Positions 50,468 through 58,941 of a stretch of DNA of 64,000 bases are shown here, one piece after another (within the stretch, counting starts at the first letter, position 1; the number at the start of each line of letters is the position of its first letter). The notes under the pieces are model-generated. The model was not told where the DNA came from. It saw nothing but the letters and a program-made list of their open reading frames with translations, and did not search any database. Position numbers and translations under genes: made by a program. This DNA is from DATMER01 sp963741305 (GTDB lineage: Bacteria > Acidobacteriota > Thermoanaerobaculia > Multivoradales > UBA5704): contig CAVUHL010000003.1 in NCBI GenBank assembly GCA_963741305.1, positions 2,108,001-2,172,000 of the forward strand, given 5' to 3'.

Positions 50468-51718
50468 ATGCTCGGCCTGCCACTCGACCGCTTTTGTGAG
50501 CTCCTCGCCACCGAGGGGATCCGCCGCTTCTGGCTCGTCTGGGATGGCGAGGTCAAGGTGTCGCATCCGGCTCTAGAGCCGCTGGCGCGTTTCCTTCAGG
50601 AGGACCGCCGCGACTTCGACCAGCATGAGGGGATCTTCGGCCAGCTGGCTCCCGAGACCGGGGTGCTTCAGGCCGCGTTCATCCACCGCACTCGCCGCGG
50701 GCAGGGAGCGGGCGGGGTCCGGTTCTGGCGCTACTCAAGCGTCGAGGATTTCCTTCGCGACGGGTTGCGCCTCGCCAAAGGGATGACGCTCAAGAACGCG
50801 CTAGCCGGGCTTTGGTGGGGCGGCGGGAAGGGCTTGATTGCCCAGGGGACTGGCTCCGGAGACCGTCGCCGGATCTATGAGGAGTACGGCGACTTCATCA
50901 CCTCCATCCAGGGGTGCTACGTCACGGCCGAGGATGTCGGGACTTCAGTCGAGGACATGGCCGCGGTCTTCTCCCGTACCCGGTTCACGACCTGCATCCC
51001 CCCGGCTCTGGGCGGCAGCGGCAATCCTTCAGTGCCGACCGCCCGTGGTGTCATCCGCGGGATGGAGGCAGCCCTCGCCCATCTCGGTCTGGGCACGCTG
51101 GCGGGCAAGACGGTCGCAGTCCAGGGGCTTGGACATGTCGGCGAGCCTCTCGTCGGATTCCTCAGGGAGAAGGGGGTAGCCAGGATTCTGGGCTCGGACA
51201 TCGACCCTTCCCGCCGGCTCCCTGGTGTGGAGGTCCGCATCGTGGAGCGGGGGGACAACTCGATCCTGTTCGAGAAGGCCGACATCGTCGCCCCTTGCGC
51301 GACCGGGGGCGTGCTCGGCCCGGCCACGATCCCGCACATCCAGGCGCCGATCGTCTGCGGCGCGGCCAACAACCAGCTCGAAGACCCGGAGCGCGACGAT
51401 GTCCTCCTCCAGGAGCGCGGCATCCTCTACCTGCCCGACTTCCTCGTGAACCGGATGGGGATCGTCAACTGCGCGGACGAGCAGTACGGGTTCGTGGAGC
51501 CCGACCCGCGCGTCGAGGCCCATCTCGGAAACGAGTGGGAGAACAGCGTCTACAACCTCTCGCTCTCCGTGCTCGGCGAGGCCCGCCGCACCGGCCGCAC
51601 GCCTGCCCGGGTCGCTCTCGACCTGGCCGAACAGCGCTCCCGCGAGCTCCACCCGGTCTGGGGTCATCGCGGGGCGGAGATCATCCGCTCGCTGGTCCGG
51701 AACGGCTGGGCGGTCTAG
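50468..51718 (+). CDS. Glu/Leu/Phe/Val dehydrogenase family enzyme
   Basis: 416 residues. The catalytic Lys segment KGMTLKNALAGLWWGGGKG and Asp in VTAEDVGT match NAD-dependent leucine/phenylalanine/valine dehydrogenases. The NAD-binding Rossmann motif is VAVQGLGHVGEPL, followed by GAANNQLEDPE. It oxidatively deaminates a branched or aromatic amino acid. It starts 10 bp after the RES toxin stop but is functionally unrelated. The stop overlaps the convergent gene. Confidence 0.9.
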   Translation: MLGLPLDRFCELLATEGIRRFWLVWDGEVKVSHPALEPLARFLQEDRRDFDQHEGIFGQLAPETGVLQAAFIHRTRRGQGAGGVRFWRYSSVEDFLRDGLRLAKGMTLKNALAGLWWGGGKGLIAQGTGSGDRRRIYEEYGDFITSIQGCYVTAEDVGTSVEDMAAVFSRTRFTTCIPPALGGSGNPSVPTARGVIRGMEAALAHLGLGTLAGKTVAVQGLGHVGEPLVGFLREKGVARILGSDIDPSRRLPGVEVRIVERGDNSILFEKADIVAPCATGGVLGPATIPHIQAPIVCGAANNQLEDPERDDVLLQERGILYLPDFLVNRMGIVNCADEQYGFVEPDPRVEAHLGNEWENSVYNLSLSVLGEARRTGRTPARVALDLAEQRSRELHPVWGHRGAEIIRSLVRNGWAV

Positions 51719-53073
51719 CTCTTGCCACCTGCAGCGTGGACCGCGTCCGCCTGTGCCGGCGACTGGCCTGGCTCCACGGGCGTCGGCACTTCCTTGGGAT
51801 TCTTCGGCTTCTCTTCCGGAGCCTTGCCCGCCGACCGGATGTTGATCACCTTGTTCAACATGTCGAACCAGAAGGGCGCCCCGAGCGACGCCGCCAGTGC
51901 GGTCAGTAGCCAGCCCCAGAAGTGGAGTCCGATCGCCGTGCCCCAGGCTCCGAACCATGAGCTCCAGCATTGCCCGGTCCATGGGTCTTGAGGAAGAAGT
52001 CCTGGCCATACACGGCCCTGGGACCAGCCGATCGGCAGATCGAGCTTCTCGAGCTCGCCTCTGATTGCCTCGAATGCCTTGGTCTGCTGCTCGGCTTGAG
52101 CGGCGGGGTCCGAGCTGCCTTCGGCCTCTGCCGGGTTGGCCGGTTGTGCCATAAAGACCTGGACTTGCGGGCTGCTCTGAAATTCCTCGGCCTGGGCGAC
52201 CAGGGACTGCCGAAGCGCGGTGTTCGACTGCAGAGCCCTCATCAGTTGCAGCGAGTCCACGTTGAGGGCGATCGCGAGCCCCAGAGCCAGGACGAGCTGA
52301 AGCTTCTGAATCTTGCGCTTGTACCACCCTGCGACACGCTCCATGGAGTTGTTGAACCAGACCTCGACGTTCTCCTTCATCTTCTCGGCGTCGCCTTTGG
52401 CGTCCGCGATCAGCACGCTCAGGGACTTGCCGAGCTGGCTCTCGCCGAAGTGGCCGAGAAGGCCCTGGATCTTCTCCGGCAGTGCCTGAGCCTGCTCTTT
52501 TGCTTGCGCGGCAGTCAGTCCGTCGGGGATCTCCTCGACGAGCCGATGCAAGGCCTGCTTCAGGGGAGCAGTCAACGGGACATTTGCGGGGATGGCCTCG
52601 ATATGACTCTTCAATCTCGCCTTGACCGCAGGAGCATCGGCGTCCGCGGGGATGGCAGCCACCGCCTCGTCGAGGCTTTTCCGGAGGAGCGACATCAAGT
52701 CGCCGCGGGACCTGACCAAGTCGAGCACGACCATTGCGAAGGTCCGCGCGGGAATGTAGGAGGGACCCTTGGTGGATGGACGGAGGCGCATCCGGCCAGG
52801 CTTCCTCCGGGCATCGGGCGGCATCAGCGACTTGATCAGCGGGTGGTTGTAGATCGACCACACCCAGTTCTCATGTACGCCGGCTTCGGCCTGTTCGCCA
52901 CCTTCGGCATCGGGGGAGGAGTCCACCATGTTGCAGATCCCATCCCACAGGTTGTTGGCGCGCATCTTGAGATAGGTGGAGATGATCTCGGTCAGGGTGG
53001 TGAGCATGAGGCTCACCAGGAGGTAGACGAAGATCATCCCGATGGCGACTTCCAGAATGGACGAACCGAGCAT
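51715..53073 (-). CDS. hypothetical multi-helix membrane protein
   Basis: 452 residues from the ATG at 53073, chosen for GGAGG 5 nt upstream. N-terminal helix (EVAIGMIFVYLLVSLMLTTLTEI), a long soluble region with charged helices, a middle helix (LQLVLALGLAIALN), and a C-terminal helix followed by GAPFWFDMLNKVINIRSAGK. I recognise the C-terminal GAPFWFD signature from widespread uncharacterised membrane proteins; no function is known. The tail is Pro/Glu/Lys-rich. Confidence 0.75.
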   Translation of the reverse strand: MLGSSILEVAIGMIFVYLLVSLMLTTLTEIISTYLKMRANNLWDGICNMVDSSPDAEGGEQAEAGVHENWVWSIYNHPLIKSLMPPDARRKPGRMRLRPSTKGPSYIPARTFAMVVLDLVRSRGDLMSLLRKSLDEAVAAIPADADAPAVKARLKSHIEAIPANVPLTAPLKQALHRLVEEIPDGLTAAQAKEQAQALPEKIQGLLGHFGESQLGKSLSVLIADAKGDAEKMKENVEVWFNNSMERVAGWYKRKIQKLQLVLALGLAIALNVDSLQLMRALQSNTALRQSLVAQAEEFQSSPQVQVFMAQPANPAEAEGSSDPAAQAEQQTKAFEAIRGELEKLDLPIGWSQGRVWPGLLPQDPWTGQCWSSWFGAWGTAIGLHFWGWLLTALAASLGAPFWFDMLNKVINIRSAGKAPEEKPKNPKEVPTPVEPGQSPAQADAVHAAGGKS

Positions 53074-53222
53074 AGGGCCTCCGAAGGGGGGTATTTCAGC
53101 GGCAGCCATCCCCCCGTATCTCTGACGGACCGGGAGGCTCTTTTCCCATACGACAGTCCACGTCTCCTTTCGCCCTTGCCGCCGCAACGGCTGGGCAGGG
53201 TAGGCGGTACACTGCGCTCATC

Positions 53223-54182
53223 GTGAGCCGTCCACCTTTCGCCAGCCTCTCGCTGGACCTGGACAACCTGTGGTCGTATCTCAAGATCCACGGGAACCCC
53301 GCCTGGGAGTCTCTGCCTTCGTATCTCGACGTGGTCGTCCCCCGGGTCCTGGCCTTCCTGGCGGAGCGGCGGCTGCGGATCACCTTCTTCGTCGTCGGGC
53401 AGGACGCGGTCCGCGAGGAAAACCAGGCGGCGCTGGCGGCGATCACGGCGGCGGGTCACGAGATCGGCAACCATTCGTTCCGCCATGAATCCTGGCTTCA
53501 CCTGTACTCGGAAGCCGAGCTGGAGGAGGAGCTGGCCCGGGCTGAGGAGGCGATCGAGGGGGCCACCGGGCAGAGGCCGAGGGGTTTTCGTGGACCCGGC
53601 TTCAGCCTTTCAGCGGCAACGCTCGCGGTCCTCGTCCGGCGCGGATACCGGTACGACGCGAGCACGCTGCCGACGTTCCTGGGGCCGCTCGCCCGGGCCT
53701 ACTACTTTCGGACCGCGGGATTGACCGGGGAGCAGCGGCGGCAGAGGAGCGCCCTCTTCGGCACTTTCCGCGACGGGCTCCGGCCGATCCGGCCCTACCG
53801 GTGGCGGATCGGAGAGGGGAGCCTGATCGAGATCCCGGTCACGACCCTGCCGGTCCTGCGGACGCCGATCCATATCAGCTACCTGCTCTACCTGGACCTC
53901 GTCTCGCCTGCCCTGGGCCGGCTCTACTTCAACACGGCGTTGAGGCTCTGCCGGCTGGCCGGGGTTCAGCCGTCGATCCTGCTGCATCCGCTCGACTTCC
54001 TGGGATGCGACGACACGGACGCGCTCTCCTTCTTTCCCGGGATGCGCCGGCCGGGCGTCTGGAAAGTCGAGCGGGTGGGCGAGCACCTGGACGCGCTCAT
54101 GAAGCAGTTCGAGGTCGTGCCGATGGGGGAGCACGCCGAGCGGCTGGAGCGGCTCCGGGAGCGCCAGCCAGACTTCCGGTGA
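53223..54182 (+). CDS. polysaccharide deacetylase family protein
   Basis: 319 residues, GTG start. NodB-type motifs are intact: SLDLDN (Asp12, Asp14), GHEIGNHSFRH (His84, His88), and FRGPGFS. No signal peptide, so it probably acts in the cytoplasm or inner membrane, as do deacetylases of glycan-assembly loci. Its 3' end borders the GTAC repeat array and faces the glycan operon. Confidence 0.88.
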   Translation: MSRPPFASLSLDLDNLWSYLKIHGNPAWESLPSYLDVVVPRVLAFLAERRLRITFFVVGQDAVREENQAALAAITAAGHEIGNHSFRHESWLHLYSEAELEEELARAEEAIEGATGQRPRGFRGPGFSLSAATLAVLVRRGYRYDASTLPTFLGPLARAYYFRTAGLTGEQRRQRSALFGTFRDGLRPIRPYRWRIGEGSLIEIPVTTLPVLRTPIHISYLLYLDLVSPALGRLYFNTALRLCRLAGVQPSILLHPLDFLGCDDTDALSFFPGMRRPGVWKVERVGEHLDALMKQFEVVPMGEHAERLERLRERQPDFR

Positions 54183-54217
54183 GCACTCTCCCAGAAGGGG
54201 GAGCGCTTTCCCCTCTT

Positions 54218-54490
54218 GTACGAGCCTCTCGTCCCCAAGTACGAGTGACTCCCCCGCGTGTACGAGCCTCTATCCCCTGAGTACGAGCGACTCGTACGGC
54301 CGTACCAGACACTCCCGCTCGCGTACGAGTCACTCGCGCCTCGGTACCAGAGCCTCGTACGGCTGTACCAGACACTCCCGCCCGCGTACGAATCGCTCTC
54401 GCCTCGGTACTCGAGACTCGTACGGACGTACCAGACACTCCCGCTTGTGTACGAATCACTCGTCCTGCGGTACCGCCGTCTCGAGCGAGC
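54218..54490 (+). repeat. 21-bp-phased GTAC tandem repeat array
   Basis: GTAC occurs at 54218, 54239, 54260 and on every 21 bp to 54470, thirteen in a row with no slip. Consensus is close to GTACGAGTCACTCGCGCCTCG. A second GTACGG at 54294, 54357 and 54420 reveals a 63-bp superunit of three 21-mers. The array fills the gap between two convergent genes and runs into the last codons of the glycosyltransferase at 54456. It is open in several frames because 21 is a multiple of three, but the peptide (YESLAPRYQSL type) has no support as a protein. Confidence 0.85.
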
Positions 54491-56042
54491 GTCCGAGCCC
54501 CATCATGTCGAAGGAGACTCGCTGCACCGGGCTTGGATTGCGCTGCTTGCTCCGGTAGACGTCGAGCCGCACGCCTTTGAAAGCAGCGACGTTGCTCTCG
54601 ACAGGAAAGCTCCTCACCAGCTCGAAGCGCTCCGGGTGCGAAGCGAGCGTCTGCCGTAGCCGGTCTGCCATGGCCGTCTTGAAGACCACCTGGGGCTGCT
54701 CGACCACGATCAGATCCGGGTCGTAGCGGAACAGGATGTCGAGGATTCCGGCCTCTCCGCCCGCGTACTCCTTGTAGCCGCGGCGCGGGTCGTTCAGCAC
54801 GCCATAGAGGATCTTGTCGCCACGCAGGACCCAGAGGCGGCGGCCGGGATCGTGCCGGCGGACCTGGTAGATGAAGCCGCCGTTGAGGAATCCGTCCATG
54901 AAGGAAAAGCGGGAGCCGGTGTTCGCGACCACGTAGCGCGCTGCCGCCTCGTACCCCCGCACGTAGGGTGACGGGCTCCTCACGGCTGTCCAAAGTGCGG
55001 CGCAGACGACGATCGCAGCAACAACGGTCCGAGCCCGTTTCGCAAGCCACTCGATACCCTCCACGGCGAACAGGGCAAAGGCGGGGATCCAGTAGATCGA
55101 GTGGCGTACCTGGAGCTCCGCCAGGGGAGCGAAGGCGAGCCAGGTGGCCGCGGCGAGAGCGAGGTAGGGCCAGGTTGCGCGGCGCCGCTCCGGCCTCAGG
55201 GCGGAGACGAGGCCGGCAAGGGCCGGCACGAGGAGGGCCCACCCGATCTGCTTGGGCAGGTTCCCGAAGTAGTACCAGAGGCTGTGGTTCGCCGACGGGT
55301 CCGGCCCCCCTTGGACCGTCACCTGGAAATGCGTGCGGCCGAATTCCCGGAGCATTGGGAGGTAAACGGGCACCACGATGACCAGGGCGAGGAGGGATGC
55401 CAGCCAGACCTCGCGGCGGCGGAGCAGGTCGAAACGCCGCAAGCCGAGGAGGCAGAGCAGGAAGAACAGGAGCAGGAAGTGGGCGTCGTAGCGAGTCAGA
55501 GCGAATGCGGCCGAGGCCGCCGCGGCGAGGAAGATGTCCGAACTTCGCTGCAGGTCCAGGTAGCGCACGAAGTAAAAGACCGCGGCGAGCGCGAAGGCGA
55601 GGGCGGGCACCTCCAGCATGACCTGACGGCTCAGTTGGAAGACCATGGGGGAGAGGCCGAGGAGCAGCGCTGCGGTCGACGCCGCGGCCGGGCCATGCGT
55701 CCGGCGGACGAGCAGGAAAAGATAGGCACAGGCCATGGCGGAGAAGAGCCCGACGAGCGCCTTCGCCACCAGGAACGAGGTGCCGAAGACGAGCATGAAG
55801 AGGCCCTCGATGCCGTAGAAGAGCGGCGGCCAGACCAGCACGCCGAGCGCCGGATACTGGAGGTAGTACTCGACGGCGTAGGAGCGGAGGCGGTCGAGCG
55901 GCAGGTCGACGAGGAGGTCCCGGAAGAAGACCCCCGTCATCACGTGGCGGGTCTCGTCGTTGTTGAAGAACGGCTCGCTGGGCTGCCAGGTCAGGGCCTG
56001 AGCCAGAGCGAGGACCAGGAGGACCCCGGCCAGCCACTTCAC
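54456..56042 (-). CDS. ArnT/PMT-type integral membrane glycosyltransferase
   Basis: 528 residues with about ten to twelve helices. The family acidic motif NNDETRH after the first helix is the catalytic site of GT-C transferases that use polyprenyl-phosphate sugars. The C-terminal 130 residues are periplasmic. Last gene of the leftward glycan operon, overlapping the oxidoreductase gene by 4 nt. The final dozen codons derive from the GTAC repeat array, suggesting the original stop was lost or moved. Confidence 0.85.
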   Translation of the reverse strand: MKWLAGVLLVLALAQALTWQPSEPFFNNDETRHVMTGVFFRDLLVDLPLDRLRSYAVEYYLQYPALGVLVWPPLFYGIEGLFMLVFGTSFLVAKALVGLFSAMACAYLFLLVRRTHGPAAASTAALLLGLSPMVFQLSRQVMLEVPALAFALAAVFYFVRYLDLQRSSDIFLAAAASAAFALTRYDAHFLLLFFLLCLLGLRRFDLLRRREVWLASLLALVIVVPVYLPMLREFGRTHFQVTVQGGPDPSANHSLWYYFGNLPKQIGWALLVPALAGLVSALRPERRRATWPYLALAAATWLAFAPLAELQVRHSIYWIPAFALFAVEGIEWLAKRARTVVAAIVVCAALWTAVRSPSPYVRGYEAAARYVVANTGSRFSFMDGFLNGGFIYQVRRHDPGRRLWVLRGDKILYGVLNDPRRGYKEYAGGEAGILDILFRYDPDLIVVEQPQVVFKTAMADRLRQTLASHPERFELVRSFPVESNVAAFKGVRLDVYRSKQRNPSPVQRVSFDMMGLGRSLETAVPQDE

Positions 56043-57310
56043 CGGAGCAGGCGCTCCGCCGCCCGGTTCGCGAGCTGGATGGTCTCGTTGACGTTCAGGG
56101 TGCCGTTGACGATGTGCGCCGAGTTGACGAGGTGGAGCCCGGGGACCGACGTGGTCATCGGCGGCAGCGTCCGGGAGTAGTGGAGGGTCGGCAGGGCGAA
56201 GACGTGCTTCACGCGGGAGATCCGGAAGGCGAGGAGGTCGGCGCGGTCGAAGGCCGGGACCATGCGCTCGAGCGCGGCGAGGAAGGTCTCGCGGATCTCC
56301 TCGTCGGAGAGGGAGAAGATTGGGTCGTCCGGGGCCACGTACTTGGGCAGGTAGACCAGGGCGTGGCCGCCGAGCTCGGCGCGGTCGACCAGGGTGGACA
56401 TCTCTATGACGGCGGTGAAGGGGATGCCGGGGTCGGTGATGTTGGTGACGTAGAACCCGGTGAGCGGCTTGCGCAGGAGCAGGGAGGCGCAGACGATGCC
56501 GAGGTACTGAACGCCCCGCAGCCTTGCGATCTCGCCGTCCGTGAGCCCCCGGCAGACCCTGGCCGCCACCGGAGCCGGCATGGTCGCCACCACTTGGTCG
56601 AAGCTCTCACCGTCGACGGCTCCTCCCTCGATCCGCTCGACCGCATGGCCGGTTCGGACCTCCACCCCGTCGCTGGCCAGTGTCTCGGAGAAGCGTTCCA
56701 GGACCCGGGCGTAGCCGCCGCGCACGTAGCCGAACATCTCCTTCTTCAGGCCGGTCCGGCGGGCGGCATACATCCGGGCGATGGTGGCCCAGAGGAAGGC
56801 GGCGGAGGTCTGCTGGTAGCGCTCGCCGAGCTTGGCCTTGAGGAGCGGCAGCCAGATCTTTTCGAAGGTCCGCTCTCCCGACCAGCGCCGCAGCCAGTCG
56901 CTCACCAGGACCTCCTCGAGCGGGCCCGGGTCCTTGACGCGCGAGGCGTGGAGGATGGTCGCGGCCAGGCGGAGCTTGTCGATCAGGCCCAGGGGAGGGA
57001 AGCGCAGGAACTCCAGGGCATTTGACATCGAGTGCATGCGGCCGCCGGAGTAGAAGCCGGTCCGGGTCTCGGTCCAGCGCAGCTCGCCCTCGATGCCCAG
57101 CTCGGCCCAGAGGGCGCGCAGGTGGGTGTCCGAGAGCAGCGTGACATGGTAGTGGCGGTCCCAGACGATGCCGTTCAGGTTCCACGCCGAGGCCAGTCCG
57201 CCGAGCCGCTCCGCCGCGTCGAAGAGCGTGACTTCATGTCCCCCACGGGCGAGGCGATGGGCGAGCGTCATGCCCAGGAGGCCTCCGCCGACCACGGCCC
57301 AGCGGCTCAT
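56039..57310 (-). CDS. FAD-dependent oxidoreductase (protoporphyrinogen-oxidase/UGM-like)
   Basis: 423 residues. FAD-binding VVGGGLLGMTLAHRLA and FDAAERLGGLASAW at the N-terminus, and a C-terminal NSAHIVNGTLNVNETIQLA. This is the amine-oxidase-like group found in polysaccharide clusters, related to UDP-galactopyranose mutase. Probable role: oxidation or isomerisation of a lipid- or nucleotide-linked sugar. Starts immediately after the acyltransferase stop. Confidence 0.85.
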   Translation of the reverse strand: MSRWAVVGGGLLGMTLAHRLARGGHEVTLFDAAERLGGLASAWNLNGIVWDRHYHVTLLSDTHLRALWAELGIEGELRWTETRTGFYSGGRMHSMSNALEFLRFPPLGLIDKLRLAATILHASRVKDPGPLEEVLVSDWLRRWSGERTFEKIWLPLLKAKLGERYQQTSAAFLWATIARMYAARRTGLKKEMFGYVRGGYARVLERFSETLASDGVEVRTGHAVERIEGGAVDGESFDQVVATMPAPVAARVCRGLTDGEIARLRGVQYLGIVCASLLLRKPLTGFYVTNITDPGIPFTAVIEMSTLVDRAELGGHALVYLPKYVAPDDPIFSLSDEEIRETFLAALERMVPAFDRADLLAFRISRVKHVFALPTLHYSRTLPPMTTSVPGLHLVNSAHIVNGTLNVNETIQLANRAAERLLR

Positions 57311-57925
57311 TCAGTCCTCCCGGACCTCGCCCTTTTTCACCGCGTAGCTCCTGCCGCACGCCTGACAGGTCGCAGGCCGGAATTCGACATCGTCCTCCCG
57401 GAAGCGGAGCAGGAGCTGCCCGCAGCGGCAGACGCAGCCGACAGGGGAAGCCGGATGGCCGAGGGTGAGATGGAAGTCGGGCACGGACTTCGTCACCACC
57501 GAGCCCATGCCGACCATGGCGAAGCGGCCGATGGTCAAGCCGTTGCCGAGGGTGCAGCCGGCGCCGATCGTCGCCCCCTCGCGGACGAGGGTGGGCAGGG
57601 TGTGCTCGTCGGGCTCGGAGGGGCGCAGGCTCTTGAGGTCCGGCGTGGTTGCCCGCGGGAAGCGGTCGTTGGTGAAGATCGAGCCCGCGCTGACCATCAC
57701 CCCGTCCTCGATCGTCACGCCGGCGCAGATGTAGACCATGGCGTTGATCTTCACCCGGTGGCCGATCCGCACGCCGTAGGCGATGTAGGTCTTCTCGCCC
57801 ACGATGCACTCGTCGCCGAGCCGGGCTCCGCGCCGGATGTGGACGTTGTCCCAGATCGAAGTCCCGGCGCCGATCTCGACCCCTTCCTCGATCAGGGCCG
57901 TGGGATGGACGAACGCCGTCATCAC
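57311..57925 (-). CDS. hexapeptide-repeat acyltransferase with zinc-ribbon tail
   Basis: 204 residues. Left-handed beta-helix repeats (VEIGAGTSIWDNVHIRRGARLG, then GVTIEDGVMVSAGSIFTN) are typical of WbpD/WlbB-type sugar N-acetyltransferases. The C-terminus carries CVCRCG and CQACG, a small zinc ribbon seen in part of this family. It presumably acetylates the amino group made by the DegT aminotransferase of the same operon. ATGA overlap with the Gfo/Idh gene. Confidence 0.9.
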   Translation of the reverse strand: MMTAFVHPTALIEEGVEIGAGTSIWDNVHIRRGARLGDECIVGEKTYIAYGVRIGHRVKINAMVYICAGVTIEDGVMVSAGSIFTNDRFPRATTPDLKSLRPSEPDEHTLPTLVREGATIGAGCTLGNGLTIGRFAMVGMGSVVTKSVPDFHLTLGHPASPVGCVCRCGQLLLRFREDDVEFRPATCQACGRSYAVKKGEVRED

Positions 57926-58941
57926 CCCCGCCCGCCTGCGACCAGGGCGAGCTTACGGCTTCCAACAGCGGTCCACCGGCTGCCCTGCAAAGCGCGGTAG
58001 GCGGCCTCGATCACCTCGACCGAGGCGAGGGCGTCCTCGATCCCGATCCGGAGGGTGTCCTCGCCCTGGATCGCCCGGGCGAAGCTCTCGATCTGCGAGC
58101 GGAACGCCTGGACCTTGTCGTACCCTGTGCCGAAGGAGGTCCATTCCGGGTCGGCAAGCCGCCGGTAGCGGGACTCCTTCCAGCCGACGGTGAGGATGCC
58201 CTCGGTGCCGTAGAGGGTGAGGTAGCTTTCCGCCTCCTTGCCGAGGCTCCACGACAGGTCGATGTTCCCCAGCACGCCGTTGAGGTTGCGGACGAAGAGG
58301 CGGACGCTCTCCTCGACCCCCAGCATCTGGGTGCGCGGACCCTCGACGATCTGCACGTCCGCGAGCGGACCGAGGAAGAAGCGCATGAGGTCCACCGAGT
58401 GGGTGCCGCAGTCGATCAGCACGCCCCCGCCGCTCACGGCGGGATCGGAGTTCCAGCGCGCAGCCATGTCGGTCCGGGCGGTGAACGAGTTTTCCACCAG
58501 CACGAGCTCGCCGATCGCGCCCGACTCGACCAGGCGCCGGGCGCGGATCACGTCCTCGACGTGCCGGAACTTGGAGGCCAGGGTGAGGATCGCGCCCGAC
58601 CTCCGGGCTTCGTGCGCCATCAGCCGGGCGCTGCGGAGGTCGATGCTGAGAGGCTTCTCACAGAGGACATGGACCCGGCGGCGCAGGAAGTGACGGGAGA
58701 CTTCCGGGTGAGTTGCCGGGGGCGTGCAGACCACGACCGCGTCGAGCCCTGACATTGCCTCGAGGTCTTCGAAGGACTCGAAGGCCGGGCAGCCCAGCCG
58801 CTTTGCCAGGGCGCCCGCAGCCTCAGGGCGCACGTCCGCGACTCCAACCACCTTGACCCCGTCCGCTCCCTCGAAAGCCTGGGCATAGGACTCGGCGATG
58901 CGCCCCGCCCCCACCAGCCCGAACCGCAGTGAGCCGCTCAT
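57922..58941 (-). CDS. Gfo/Idh/MocA-family sugar oxidoreductase
   Basis: 339 residues. N-terminal Rossmann GLVGAGRIAESYA, then VVVCTPPATHPE and the catalytic EKP motif in HVLCEKPLS. C-terminal GGGVLIDCGTHSVDL. Fits WbpB/WlbA-type oxidation of a UDP-sugar at C3, the step before amination by DegT. Overlaps both neighbours by 4 nt. Confidence 0.92.
   Translation of the reverse strand: MSGSLRFGLVGAGRIAESYAQAFEGADGVKVVGVADVRPEAAGALAKRLGCPAFESFEDLEAMSGLDAVVVCTPPATHPEVSRHFLRRRVHVLCEKPLSIDLRSARLMAHEARRSGAILTLASKFRHVEDVIRARRLVESGAIGELVLVENSFTARTDMAARWNSDPAVSGGGVLIDCGTHSVDLMRFFLGPLADVQIVEGPRTQMLGVEESVRLFVRNLNGVLGNIDLSWSLGKEAESYLTLYGTEGILTVGWKESRYRRLADPEWTSFGTGYDKVQAFRSQIESFARAIQGEDTLRIGIEDALASVEVIEAAYRALQGSRWTAVGSRKLALVAGGRG

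Noticed and set aside
54258..54659. 133-residue plus-strand frame with heptad YESL/YQTLP repeats
   Set aside because: It is the 21-bp array read in frame; it then runs antisense through the glycosyltransferase gene. The array is open in several frames on both strands, so the open frame carries no information.
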